DNA from: Crassaminicella thermophila
Lineage (GTDB): Bacteria > Bacillota > Clostridia > Peptostreptococcales > Thermotaleaceae
Reading direction: 5' to 3'
DNA: 64,000 bases
Assembly: GCF_008152325.1 (NCBI RefSeq)
Contig: NZ_CP042243.1
Location: 625,026 to 689,025, forward strand
Part shown: positions 27,276 through 36,500 of the stretch, piece by piece
How positions within the stretch are numbered: the stretch's first letter is position 1
How the letters are laid out: each line of letters begins with the position of its first letter
The notes under the pieces: model-generated
Databases searched by the model: none
Told to the model about the DNA's origin: nothing
What the model saw: the letters and a program-made list of their open reading frames with translations, nothing else
Program-made: the position numbers and the translations under genes

Positions 27276-28868
27276 ATGATGCAATTTATAAACTATTATA
27301 TACAGATGTTAAGACGATTCGTTTCAAAAAAAGAAATTGACAAAAAAGTAGATAAAGAGCAAAAACAAAAGATAAATTTTTTACACTTAAAAGCATTTGT
27401 TTCTCAATTTAGTGATAAGGAAGTAAATATTTCTGATGACACATGGAATGATTTGAATATGGATGATGTGTTTTGTCATATTGATAAAACTATTACTACT
27501 TGTGGTGAACAAGTTTTATATAAAATGCTTAAAAATCCTTTGTTTAGTGAGGAGGGATTAAAAGAGAGAGGATATTATATATCATATTTTCAAAATCATA
27601 TTGAAAAAAGAAAAAAGATTCAAGATATATTAAATAAGCTAGGAAGAATTAACAAGGATGTAACATCTGTATTATGCAATAAATTAAAACCAAATTTAAA
27701 ATTAAAATTATTAGTCTCTATTTTGCCATTACTTTTTTTTATTAACATCTTTATGCTTTCTTTTATAAAGAGTAAAGTATGCATATATTCTTTAATCGTT
27801 TTAGGATTAACAAATATATGTGTACATTATAATATGGGGTATTTAATTATGGAACAAATTGCAGTAATACAATATATTGGAAGAATTATAAATATCAGTA
27901 ATAAGTTATATGTAGTTTTAAAGGATGTATCACCTGAATATGCAATTAAATTGAAGAACTTATATGATAAATGTAAAATTATTGGAAAAAGAACGAGTAT
28001 ATTATCAAGGATAGAAGGAATGGATGTTTTTGCGGATTATTTAAATATTATATTTCTTATCAAAGAAAGAAATTATTTTACTATTGCTTCTTATATTGAA
28101 AAATTTAAAGATGAGATTATTCAAATGTATATGCTAGTTGGGAAGTTAGATGCTTTGATTTCTATAGCACTATATAGGGATAGTATAGATCAATTTGTTG
28201 AGCCTGAATTTGTAAATGAAAACAAGGTTTTGGATGTAGAGGGTATTTTTCATCCATTATTAGAAAAACCGGTTAAGAATTCTTTAAAGGTAAAAAATAA
28301 TGGAATTATAATAACAGGCTCAAATATGAGTGGAAAGTCAACATTTATGCGAACAATTGGAGTAAATGCAATATTTGCTCAAACTATATATACATGTCTA
28401 GCGAATAAGTATCGAACAAGTTTTTACAATATAGTGTCATCTGTGAGCTTAAATGACGACTTAATAAAAGGGAAGAGTTATTATTTGTGTGAAGCTGAAG
28501 CTATTTATAAAGTATTAAACATATGTGAAAAATCAAGTTGTTGCTTAGCATTGATAGATGAGATATTTAACGGGACTAATCCAACAGAGAGGATTGGAGC
28601 AGCAGTTGAGATACTTAATTATTTAGCAGAAAAAAATACATTGACTATAGTATCAACACACGATTTACAGTTAATACAAATGTTGAAAGGATATGAAGCT
28701 TATTATTTTAAAGAAACTGTTACAAAAGAAGGTTTGAAATTTGATTATCATATTAGAAAAGGAATTTCTCAAAGCAGAAATGCAGTTAAAATATTAGAGT
28801 ATTTAGGATATCCATATGATTTAATTACAAGAATAAATAAAAGAGTAAAAATAATTGAAACAGCATAA
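27276..28868 (+). CDS. MutS-family ATPase with membrane helices
   Basis: Protein of 530 residues carrying the MutS domain V ATPase at the C-terminus: Walker A GSNMSGKST (348-356), Walker B ALIDEIFNGTNPTER and the STHD switch. Upstream are helical MutS core-like regions and two hydrophobic segments (about 145-190, LLVSILPLLFFINIFMLSF and the following stretch), so it is probably membrane-attached. It lacks the mismatch-recognition domain I, so it is neither MutS nor MutS2 (no Smr domain). Such membrane MutS-like proteins are widespread in Firmicutes without a known function. First gene of the segment that splits addB from addA. Confidence 0.82.
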   Translation: MMQFINYYIQMLRRFVSKKEIDKKVDKEQKQKINFLHLKAFVSQFSDKEVNISDDTWNDLNMDDVFCHIDKTITTCGEQVLYKMLKNPLFSEEGLKERGYYISYFQNHIEKRKKIQDILNKLGRINKDVTSVLCNKLKPNLKLKLLVSILPLLFFINIFMLSFIKSKVCIYSLIVLGLTNICVHYNMGYLIMEQIAVIQYIGRIINISNKLYVVLKDVSPEYAIKLKNLYDKCKIIGKRTSILSRIEGMDVFADYLNIIFLIKERNYFTIASYIEKFKDEIIQMYMLVGKLDALISIALYRDSIDQFVEPEFVNENKVLDVEGIFHPLLEKPVKNSLKVKNNGIIITGSNMSGKSTFMRTIGVNAIFAQTIYTCLANKYRTSFYNIVSSVSLNDDLIKGKSYYLCEAEAIYKVLNICEKSSCCLALIDEIFNGTNPTERIGAAVEILNYLAEKNTLTIVSTHDLQLIQMLKGYEAYYFKETVTKEGLKFDYHIRKGISQSRNAVKILEYLGYPYDLITRINKRVKIIETA

Positions 28869-28970
28869 GGGGATATTTTGTATTACTTTGAAATATATAA
28901 TGAAAAGTATAATATACACATAAGAAATGTATGTCCAAGAAAAATAATTTTTTTAGAAGGGGGTTATGGG

Positions 28971-29627
28971 ATGGGGGATATAGAACGAATAAAAAAAGAG
29001 AAAAAGTTTTGGGAAAAAATTGCGAACAAATATGATAATCAAACAGGTATTAAAGATAGAGTAATGTATAAAGATTTGATTGAAAAAATAAAAAATGAAC
29101 TAAATGGTCAAGAAAATGTTTTGGAAGTAGCATGTGGGACTGGAATCATAGCATTAGAAATAGCAAAATTTTCAAAAAAAGTTATAGGGATTGATATTTC
29201 TGAAAAAATGATTCAAATTGCTAACAGCAAATTGCAAAAAGAAGAAATATACAATGTAGAGTTTAAAATAGGTGATGGATATAATATTAATTTTAAAAAT
29301 AATTCCTTTGATATTGTATTATTGTGTAATGTTTTACATGTAGTTAAAGACCCTACAAAGTTATTAAAAGAAGCAAAAAGGGTTTTAAAAGATGAAGGTG
29401 TAATAATAACTAGCACAGATTGTTATGGAAAAAAAGACACTTTAAAAGCAAAATTTCAATATATTTTTACTATAATAGCTAATAAAATAAGAATAATTCC
29501 GTATTTGAGTTGGTTTAGAGAAAAGGATATAATTAATCTAATAGAAGAATGTGGGTTTAAAATTGTTGACAAAGCCCAGTTTAAATATATGGGTATTACG
29601 GGTTGTTATGTTAAAGCAAGAAAATAA
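28971..29627 (+). CDS. SAM-dependent methyltransferase, class I
   Basis: Small-molecule methyltransferase of unknown substrate, 218 residues. SAM-binding motif I VLEVACGTGIIALEIA (about 50-65), acidic VIGIDISEKM, motif DIVLLCNVLHVV and LLKEAKRVLKDEG are all classic for the Methyltransf_11/UbiE-like group. ATG at 28971 is supported by GAAGGGGG 7 bases upstream; the frame is open from 28878 but lacks a good site there. No pathway neighbour hints at the acceptor. Confidence 0.85.
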   Translation: MGDIERIKKEKKFWEKIANKYDNQTGIKDRVMYKDLIEKIKNELNGQENVLEVACGTGIIALEIAKFSKKVIGIDISEKMIQIANSKLQKEEIYNVEFKIGDGYNINFKNNSFDIVLLCNVLHVVKDPTKLLKEAKRVLKDEGVIITSTDCYGKKDTLKAKFQYIFTIIANKIRIIPYLSWFREKDIINLIEECGFKIVDKAQFKYMGITGCYVKARK

Positions 29628-29665
29628 AGTGGATATCCTCTAATGATCATAAATCCATAAAATAG

Positions 29666-29695
29666 AAAATCTCCTGGTGTGATAAGGAGATTTTT
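29666..29695 (+). terminator. Intrinsic terminator after the methyltransferase gene
   Basis: AAAATCTCCT and AGGAGATTTT pair around an 8-9-base loop, followed by further Ts. Confidence 0.8.
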
Positions 29696-29768
29696 ATTAT
29701 GTTAAAATTATGATAAAATTGTAAATATATAGGAATTAAAATTCAAGAGAAAATTAAGGAGTTAGAAT

Positions 29769-30374
29769 ATGGGATTGAAAAAAGTAATAAAAATATTATT
29801 GAGCGTGTTTATAATACTCATAAATATTATCAATATGAATATAAGTGAAAGATTAGCGTTTGATCGATTAGAAGCTGAAAAGTTATTAAAGGAGACATAT
29901 AGGCCTTTGGAAAACTTCACAAAGGAACTAATCGTTTCAGAAGATGAGAAATTGCTTTTAGTACCAAATTATATAAAAAATGAAGAGGATTTTATTAATC
30001 TGTTTAAAGAAAAAATGCAAGAACACAATGCTAAAGGCTTTTATAAAGATTTAATTGTACAAAAAAGAGGTCAATTATTTGTAGATGGATTTGTATATAT
30101 ACCAAGTATTTATACAAAAAATGGAAGAGTAACAAGAGCTTATATAAAGGAAAAACAAAAATTAATTTCAAAATTATTTGGGAATGATGATAAAAAAATT
30201 GTGGAATTAATTATAAAAGAAGAATGGACGATTAGTGGAGAATGGCATAAAAGAAGTAATTATTATATTAAAAATCAAAATGGTAAATGGATGCTAGATC
30301 ATGCAAACGGGACAAGTAGTTATAGATTTGTTGATATAAATAATAATCCATGGAGAGCATATTGGAAAGATTAA
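29769..30374 (+). CDS. Hypothetical exported or membrane-anchored protein
   Basis: 201 residues, not recognised. One N-terminal hydrophobic helix (about 5-25, VIKILLSVFIILINIIN) without a lipoprotein Cys suggests a signal anchor; the rest is charged and soluble. The C-terminal part is rich in aromatic residues (EWTISGEWHKRSNYYI, WMLDHANGTSSYRF, NPWRAYWKD), which may indicate a small beta-sheet domain of the NTF2-like or cystatin kind, but no motif settles it. AAGGAG lies 8 bases upstream of the ATG and a terminator precedes the gene, so it has its own transcript. Confidence 0.65.
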   Translation: MGLKKVIKILLSVFIILINIINMNISERLAFDRLEAEKLLKETYRPLENFTKELIVSEDEKLLLVPNYIKNEEDFINLFKEKMQEHNAKGFYKDLIVQKRGQLFVDGFVYIPSIYTKNGRVTRAYIKEKQKLISKLFGNDDKKIVELIIKEEWTISGEWHKRSNYYIKNQNGKWMLDHANGTSSYRFVDINNNPWRAYWKD

Positions 30375-30558
30375 GAATTGATGAAGCATATCAAAAAATC
30401 ATTCATAGGTGTATAAATTAGTAGATAAGGAGAAAAAGCTATAGGGGTTGATATTTCTTTAGAATACTCTCATTCGCAGTAGCAATTAGGGAGTATATTT
30501 TAAATACAGAAAATGGTAAAATATGCATAAAACATATTGTGTATATGGGGGAAGATAT

Positions 30559-31038
30559 ATGGGAAAGGTTAAAAAAACAAATGCTATGCGTATTTTAGAT
30601 AAAGAAAATATAAACTATACGATTATTACTTATGATAGTAAAGATGGAAAAATTGATGGCATTTCTGTAGCAGAGAAAATCAAAAAACATCCTAAATACG
30701 TATATAAAACACTGGTTACAAAAGGGAATAGCAAAGAAATATATGTATTTATAATACCTGTACTGAAAGAGCTGGATTTGAAAAAAGCAGCTATAGCTGT
30801 TAAAGAAAAAAAGATTGAGATGATCCCAGTTAAAGATATTTTTAAAACGACGGGTTATATAAAAGGTGGATGCTCTCCTATAGGGATGAGAAAAAATTAC
30901 AAAATCTTTATAGATTCTAGTGCATCTCAAATTGATAGTATCATTGTAAGTGGTGGCAAAATAGGAGTACAAATAGAATTAAGTGTAGTTCAATTAAAAG
31001 AAGTGGTAAATGGAGAAATGGTAGAGGTTGTTAAGTGA
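30559..31038 (+). CDS. ybaK: YbaK/EbsC-type Cys-tRNA deacylase
   Basis: Trans-editing protein that hydrolyses Cys-tRNA(Pro) and similar mischarged tRNAs. 159 residues, the family norm. Seen: the N-terminal TNAMRILDKENINYTIITYD, GISVAEKIKKHPKYVYKTLVTKG (with the catalytic-site Lys of the KTL motif), FIIPVLKELDLKKAA, and GYIKGGCSPIGMRKNYKIFID, where the GGxSP(I/L)G loop is diagnostic. GGGGGA precedes ATG 30559; the frame is open from 30523 but the later ATG fits the family N-terminus. A GNAT gene follows at once. Confidence 0.9.
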   Translation: MGKVKKTNAMRILDKENINYTIITYDSKDGKIDGISVAEKIKKHPKYVYKTLVTKGNSKEIYVFIIPVLKELDLKKAAIAVKEKKIEMIPVKDIFKTTGYIKGGCSPIGMRKNYKIFIDSSASQIDSIIVSGGKIGVQIELSVVQLKEVVNGEMVEVVK

Positions 31039-31057
31039 TAAAGTTGAAGGTGATATT

Positions 31058-31552
31058 ATGATGATAAGAAAAATTAAAGAAGACGATGCAGGAATGTTTT
31101 TAAATATGTTAAAAAGATTAGATAATGAAACAAAAAATATGATGTTTGAGCCAGGGGAAAGAAAAACAACTGTAGATGAAATAAAAGCAGATATAAGAAA
31201 TCTATATCATTCAAACTCATTAATATTAGTTGCAGAAGAAAATGGAGAGATTGTTGGATTTTTATCAGCTGAAAGAGGATTTGCAAACAGAATAAAACAT
31301 AGTGCATATATAGTAATAGGTATACTAAATGATTATAGAGGGAAGGGGATTGGAACAAAATTATTTGAGGAATTAGAAAAATGGGCAAATGAAAAAAATA
31401 TAACAAGATTAGAATTAACAGTAATGCTTCATAATGAGAGAGGGATAAGATTGTATGAGAAAATGGGATTTAAAATAGAAGGAATAAAAGAAAGATCACT
31501 GATTGTAGATGGAGAATATATAGATGAATATTATATGGCAAAATTAATGTAG
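31058..31552 (+). CDS. GNAT family N-acetyltransferase
   Basis: Acetyl-CoA-dependent acetyltransferase of unknown substrate, about 165 residues covering a complete GNAT fold. Motif A, IGILNDYRGKGIGTKLFEELEKWA, carries the acetyl-CoA P-loop (R-G-K-G-I-G), and motif B follows as RLELTVMLHNERGIRLYEKMGFKIEGI. Start ATG 31058 or 31061 behind AAGGTGAT; an open frame back to 31028 overlaps ybaK. The gap to ybaK is only 19 bases, so they share a transcript. Confidence 0.85.
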   Translation: MMIRKIKEDDAGMFLNMLKRLDNETKNMMFEPGERKTTVDEIKADIRNLYHSNSLILVAEENGEIVGFLSAERGFANRIKHSAYIVIGILNDYRGKGIGTKLFEELEKWANEKNITRLELTVMLHNERGIRLYEKMGFKIEGIKERSLIVDGEYIDEYYMAKLM

Positions 31553-31633
31553 AATCAGCTTTTTTGTTAACTATTGAAATAGTATAAAGAAAGCAAATAA
31601 TAGTAATGGATTATGCAAGAAGGTGAATAAAAA

Positions 31634-32020
31634 ATGAGTAAAATCTCAGATATGATTAGTTATTTAGGAATAAATACGTATATATTTTTATTATGGGGAT
31701 ATAAAATGTTAATATCTAGTGATATACCAGTTGAAATATCTTTTAAGGAAGCAATATTTATGTCGTTTTTATTAATCTTATTCTTAGCAATATATGGTGT
31801 TTATTTTAAAAATACAAAGTATATATTATTAAATATTTTATTTTTATTTATGCCATTAATTCTGTGGTTTATGTCTATGCAACAGGCATTAATTTATCAT
31901 TATCATAAATACGATACAATCATTAGTATTTTAGGATTTTTTATAACACTGATTGTTTTTTTGCAACTCATTTATAGGCAATTAATGTTAACAATTGAAA
32001 AAAGAAATATAAAAAGATAA
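31634..32020 (+). CDS. Small integral membrane protein, unknown
   Basis: 128 residues with about four hydrophobic helices (near 12-30, 42-62, 66-85 and 98-118), ending in a basic tail (KRNIKR). No family motif recognised. AGAAGGTGA lies a few bases ahead of the ATG. It sits between two GNAT genes in the accessory block that divides addB and addA. Confidence 0.6.
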   Translation: MSKISDMISYLGINTYIFLLWGYKMLISSDIPVEISFKEAIFMSFLLILFLAIYGVYFKNTKYILLNILFLFMPLILWFMSMQQALIYHYHKYDTIISILGFFITLIVFLQLIYRQLMLTIEKRNIKR

Positions 32021-32104
32021 TGAAAGAAATTATTATACATATGTATTTTGGGAGGATAGTTATATTGAAGCAAATGGACTTAATAAAGAAACGGAGGGCT
32101 AAAT

Positions 32105-32623
32105 ATGAATATAAGAGTAGCTACCATAGATGATGCAAAAGATATAGCATATATAAATGTTGAAACATGGTTAACTACATACAAAGGGATTGTACCCGAT
32201 AAATTTCTACAAGAAAGAAAAGAAAAAATAGAAGAAATAGTTGAAAATATACGAAAAAAGTTAAAAGATAATAATATAAAAGCGTTAGTATGTGAAAAAG
32301 ACAATAAAATAGTAGGCTTTGCAACATATGGAAAGGAACGAGATAATGATTTAGTGTATCAAGGAGAATTGTATGCAATCTATATTTTAGAGTCTTATCA
32401 GAAAAAAGGATTAGGAAAAGAAATTTTTAAACAAGTAGTAAAAAATCTAATAAGTATGGGAATGAATAATATGTTTATATGGGCATTAGAAGAAAATAAG
32501 TCATGTAGATTTTATGAAAAATTAGGTGGAACAATAGTAAAAAGAAGAAATATTAAAATAGGTGGAAAAGAATTAAAGGAAGTAGGATATGGGTGGAATG
32601 ATTTAAAAGGAATTTGCTGTTAA
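32105..32623 (+). CDS. GNAT family N-acetyltransferase
   Basis: Second acetyltransferase of this block, 172 residues. N-terminal MNIRVATIDDAKDIAYINVETWLTTYKGIVPD is typical of the YhfO/RimI-like GNATs that open with a W-x-x-x-Y-x-G segment. Motif A is AIYILESYQKKGLGKEIFKQVV, and the C-terminal IWALEENKSCRFYEKLGGT completes the fold. ACGGAGG precedes the ATG. It shares only the general fold with the GNAT at 31058, so it is not a recent duplicate. Confidence 0.85.
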   Translation: MNIRVATIDDAKDIAYINVETWLTTYKGIVPDKFLQERKEKIEEIVENIRKKLKDNNIKALVCEKDNKIVGFATYGKERDNDLVYQGELYAIYILESYQKKGLGKEIFKQVVKNLISMGMNNMFIWALEENKSCRFYEKLGGTIVKRRNIKIGGKELKEVGYGWNDLKGICC

Positions 32624-32702
32624 ATGTATAAAGAACTATTTTTTGAATAATTTAATAAGATAAATGTAGAAGCTGGTTTTATAATTTATGGGAGGCTAGG
32701 AT

Positions 32703-33485
32703 ATGTTGACGTTTAATCTTGATAAGATGCTCATATTAGGACCTAGTTTTTTTGAAAATTATTTTTATAGTACATTTATGATTATGAATCATATTTTTGA
32801 TGATTTTAAAGTTAGTGAAGGAGATATCATTGTTGTAAAGCCTTACTTTGAAAATATTATTCAAAAATATTCAAAAGTAGATGATCTTTTAAAAGACCAT
32901 GAAGAAATTGATACGATTGTTATAACAGGTGTAGGTAGTTCTATTTTTGGAACAGCTGCTCTTGCTAAAACAGTGGCCAATGTATTAATGAAACCTGTTG
33001 CTGGAATTGTTTCTGGATATGGAAGTCTTGATCTAATTCAAGAGGCCGTTGAAGGTTATTATAAAATAGTTCAAAAGACAATAACTTCTACATTATTTAA
33101 CAAACAAGAGATTTATGTTAAAGGAGTTAAAGATTCAGAGGTTCTTATAGAACTATTAGAAAAGAATAGTGATCGTATGAAAATGCTAGTTGGACATAGT
33201 AAAGGAGCATTAAGCATTGCAAATGCTTTATTTGGATTAGAAAATAAATTAATAAAAATTGATAGAAATATAGAGATTGTTACATTTAGTTGTCCTGTTC
33301 ATTTACCAAAATCATATAAGAATATCCGCCAGTATCTAGGATTTTTTGATTGGTTTTTAGGCCCTGTTAACAAGACAGCTGATAATGAGGAGTATAAAAT
33401 TGTTTACATTGCTGGTCATACTACCAATATGATGATTCCTTATCATATGCCTGTTGAATATTTGCTAACTACTCATAATTTATAA
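32703..33485 (+). CDS. Alpha/beta-hydrolase-like protein, unknown substrate
   Basis: 260 residues. A nucleophile elbow GHSKG (164-168, Ser166) sits in the right context (KMLVGHSKGALSIANALFG) for a serine hydrolase of the alpha/beta fold. His239 or His248 (GHTTNMMIPYHMP) could complete the triad, with the acid not identified. The N-terminal half (VITGVGSSIFGTAALAKTVANVLMKPVAGIVSGYGSLDL) is Gly-rich and resembles lipase-like proteins of Clostridia. No signal peptide, so it is cytoplasmic. GGGAGG precedes the ATG and a terminator follows. Specificity cannot be inferred. Confidence 0.65.
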   Translation: MLTFNLDKMLILGPSFFENYFYSTFMIMNHIFDDFKVSEGDIIVVKPYFENIIQKYSKVDDLLKDHEEIDTIVITGVGSSIFGTAALAKTVANVLMKPVAGIVSGYGSLDLIQEAVEGYYKIVQKTITSTLFNKQEIYVKGVKDSEVLIELLEKNSDRMKMLVGHSKGALSIANALFGLENKLIKIDRNIEIVTFSCPVHLPKSYKNIRQYLGFFDWFLGPVNKTADNEEYKIVYIAGHTTNMMIPYHMPVEYLLTTHNL

Positions 33486-33496
33486 GTTGAGTGATG

Positions 33497-33528
33497 AACC
33501 TTCTATTTAAATAAATAGAGGGTTTTTT
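33497..33528 (+). terminator. Intrinsic terminator before addA
   Basis: AACCTTCTATTTA and TAAATAGAGGGTT form a 13-bp stem with one wobble, then six Ts. A TATAAT at about 33534 may serve as the addA -10. Confidence 0.8.
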
Positions 33529-33590
33529 CTATGATATAATTTTATATAGGTAATAGGGATGCCATTGGGATAAAAAGGAGAGGAATACAA

Positions 33591-36500
33591 ATGGTTATGT
33601 GGACTACAGATCAAAAAAGTGCTATTGATTCAAGAGGCAGCAATCTTTTGGTTGCAGCAGCAGCAGGATCAGGAAAAACAGCTGTATTAGTTGAGAGAAT
33701 AATACAAATGATTATAAAAGATAAGATTGATATAGACAGATTGTTAATTGTAACTTTTACTAATGCTGCAGCAGGAGAAATGAGAGAAAGAATAGGAGCA
33801 GCTATTTTAGAGGAATTGGAAAAGAAAGATGAAAATGAAGAACACTTAAGAAGACAAATGAACCTGCTTAATAGAGCTTCTATTAGTACATTGCATTCAT
33901 TTTGCATAGATGTAGTGAAAAAATATTTTCATTTGATTGATATAGATCCTAATTTTCGTATTGGAGATGCAACAGAGACTAGCATTATGAAGATTGAGGT
34001 TATACAAGAATTATTTGAAAGGGAATATGAAAAAGAAGAAGAAGGATTTATAGGATTAGTAGAACGATTTGGAGGAAATAAAGAGGATACTCCTCTACAG
34101 GAATTGGTATTAAAGTTATATGAATTTATTCAAAGTAAACCATATCCTAAAAAATGGCTTAAAGATAGAGTTGAAGATTTTTGTTTAGATATGGATGGAT
34201 TTGAGAAAACAAAATGGTATGAAACAATAGTTAAGCAGATTGAAATTTCATTAGCAGGGGCAAAAGAAGCATTTCTTGCAGCAAAGGATTTATGTTTAAG
34301 ACCTAATGGAGTAGCAGCTTACACTGAAGCAATCCTTGAAGACATACGAATAATAGATGAGTTAGAGACTTCTTTAAAAGCGGGATTAACTAGTTTTTAT
34401 TATGCATTAGAAAATGTATCGCATAAAAGATTAGGACGCACAAAAGATGTGGATGAAATATTAAAAGAAGAGATAAAGGGGTTAAGAGAACAGGGGAAAG
34501 ATATTATAAAAAGTATAAAAGAAGATATTCTAGTTAAGAGTCCAAAAGATTATATAAAGGATTTGAATGAATTATATCCATATATGAAATATTTATATAA
34601 TTTGGTTATAGATTTTGAAAGCTTATACCATGAGAAAAAGGTTGAGAAGGGAATTGTAGACTTCAATGATTTAGAGCATTACGCTTTAGCTATTTTAGAA
34701 AATGAACAAGTAGGAAAAGAATATCAAAAAAGGTTTGAATATATATTTGTAGATGAGTATCAAGATAGTAATATTGTACAAGAAACCATATTAGGTTTTA
34801 TTAAAAAAGAGGACAACTTATTTATGGTAGGAGATGTAAAACAAAGTATTTATAGATTTAGATTGGCAGATCCTTCCTTATTCATAGAAAAATATGAAAC
34901 ATTTAAGAATGATTCAAATGCTATAAATAGAAGAATTGATTTAAGTAAAAACTTCAGAAGTAGAGAAGAAGTTATCGATGGGGTAAATTTTATTTTCAAA
35001 AATATTATGACTAAAGAACTTGGTGAGATTGATTATGATGAAAGTGCATACCTATACAAGGGAGCAGAAAATGAACCGATGGATGATTTAGCTATTGAAC
35101 TAAATTTAATAGAAAAAAATGCACAAGAAGAGATGGAAGAAGAATTTGAAGAAATAGAAGATATGGAAGTAGAGGCAAGAATTACTGCAAAACGAATAAA
35201 GGCTTTACTAGATAATGAAATCTATGATAGCAAGCTTAAGGAATATAGAAATATTACCTATAAGGATATAGTAATACTTCTTAGAACTACAAAAAACTGG
35301 GCACAAACCTTCTTAGAAGTTTTCATAGAAGAAGGAATTCCTGCTTATGCAGATGTCAATACAGGTTACTTTGAAGCAATTGAAGTAAATATATTTATGA
35401 ATCTATTAAAGATTATAGATAACAAAAGACAAGATATACCTCTTCTTAGTGTAATGCGTTCTCCAATAGGAGGCTTTGATACTGAAGAACTTATTAAAAT
35501 TCGCGTTCAAAGCAGTAAAAAAACTTATTTTGAAGCTATAGAAGAATATATAGAGCAAATAGATGATCCATTAGCATTAAAATGCAAGAATTTTTTAGAG
35601 AAAATAAATAAGTGGAAAGATAGTTCTCGATACATTCATTTGGATGATTTTATTTGGAATCTTTTAAAAGAAACAGGTTATTATGATTATGCAGGAGCTA
35701 TGCCTGGAGGTATTCAAAGACAAGGAAATTTAAGAGTTTTAGTTGATCGAGCAAGACAATTCCAAAATACATCTATAAAAGGATTGTTTAATTTTATTAA
35801 ATTTATTGACAAGTTAAAAGATAGCAGTGGAGATATGGGAACGGCTAAAACATTAGGAGAAAATGATGATGTTGTTAGAATAATGAGTATTCATAAAAGT
35901 AAGGGGTTAGAGTTTCCTGTAGTGATTGTAGCGGGTATGGGAAAGCAGTTTAATCTGATGGATATTAATTCACAAGTGTTATTTCATAAGGATTTAGGAA
36001 TTGGACCTAGATATGTAGACCCAAATATTCGACAGTATACAGATACAATTGCAAAAATAGCTATGAAAAATAAAATAAAAATTGAAAGCTTATCTGAAGA
36101 AATGCGGATTCTATACGTTGCATTAACAAGGGCAAAGGATAAGTTGATTCTTATAGGAAGTATTAAAGATATAGAAAAATCAGCAAAAAAATGGACAAAG
36201 GGTATGACTCCTTTTTATCTTTCGAAGGGTAGATGTTATCTTGATTGGATAGGACCTGTTTTAATGAGGCATAAGGATGGAGAAAATTTGAGAGAATGGG
36301 CTAATGTCCTTTGGAATGAAGATATGCTTATGAAAGATAATTCAAAGTGGAACATAAAAAGAATTCATAAAACAGATATTCAAAAGGAAGAAATAGAAAA
36401 AAAGATAAATAAATTATCTTATTTAAAGTTTTTAAGGGATTTTGATGAAAAAGCAATAAAAAAAGATTATGCTTTTGTAGCAAAGAGGCTTGACTGGAGT

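Noticed and set aside
32059-32134. Small TTG-started frame with GGGAGG overlapping the GNAT start
   Set aside because: About 20 codons, uses a weak start codon and overlaps the better supported GNAT start; probably chance.
27214-33590. Mobile element or prophage in the addB-addA gap
   Set aside because: No transposase, integrase, terminal repeats or att-like direct repeats could be seen, so only the interruption itself is reported.
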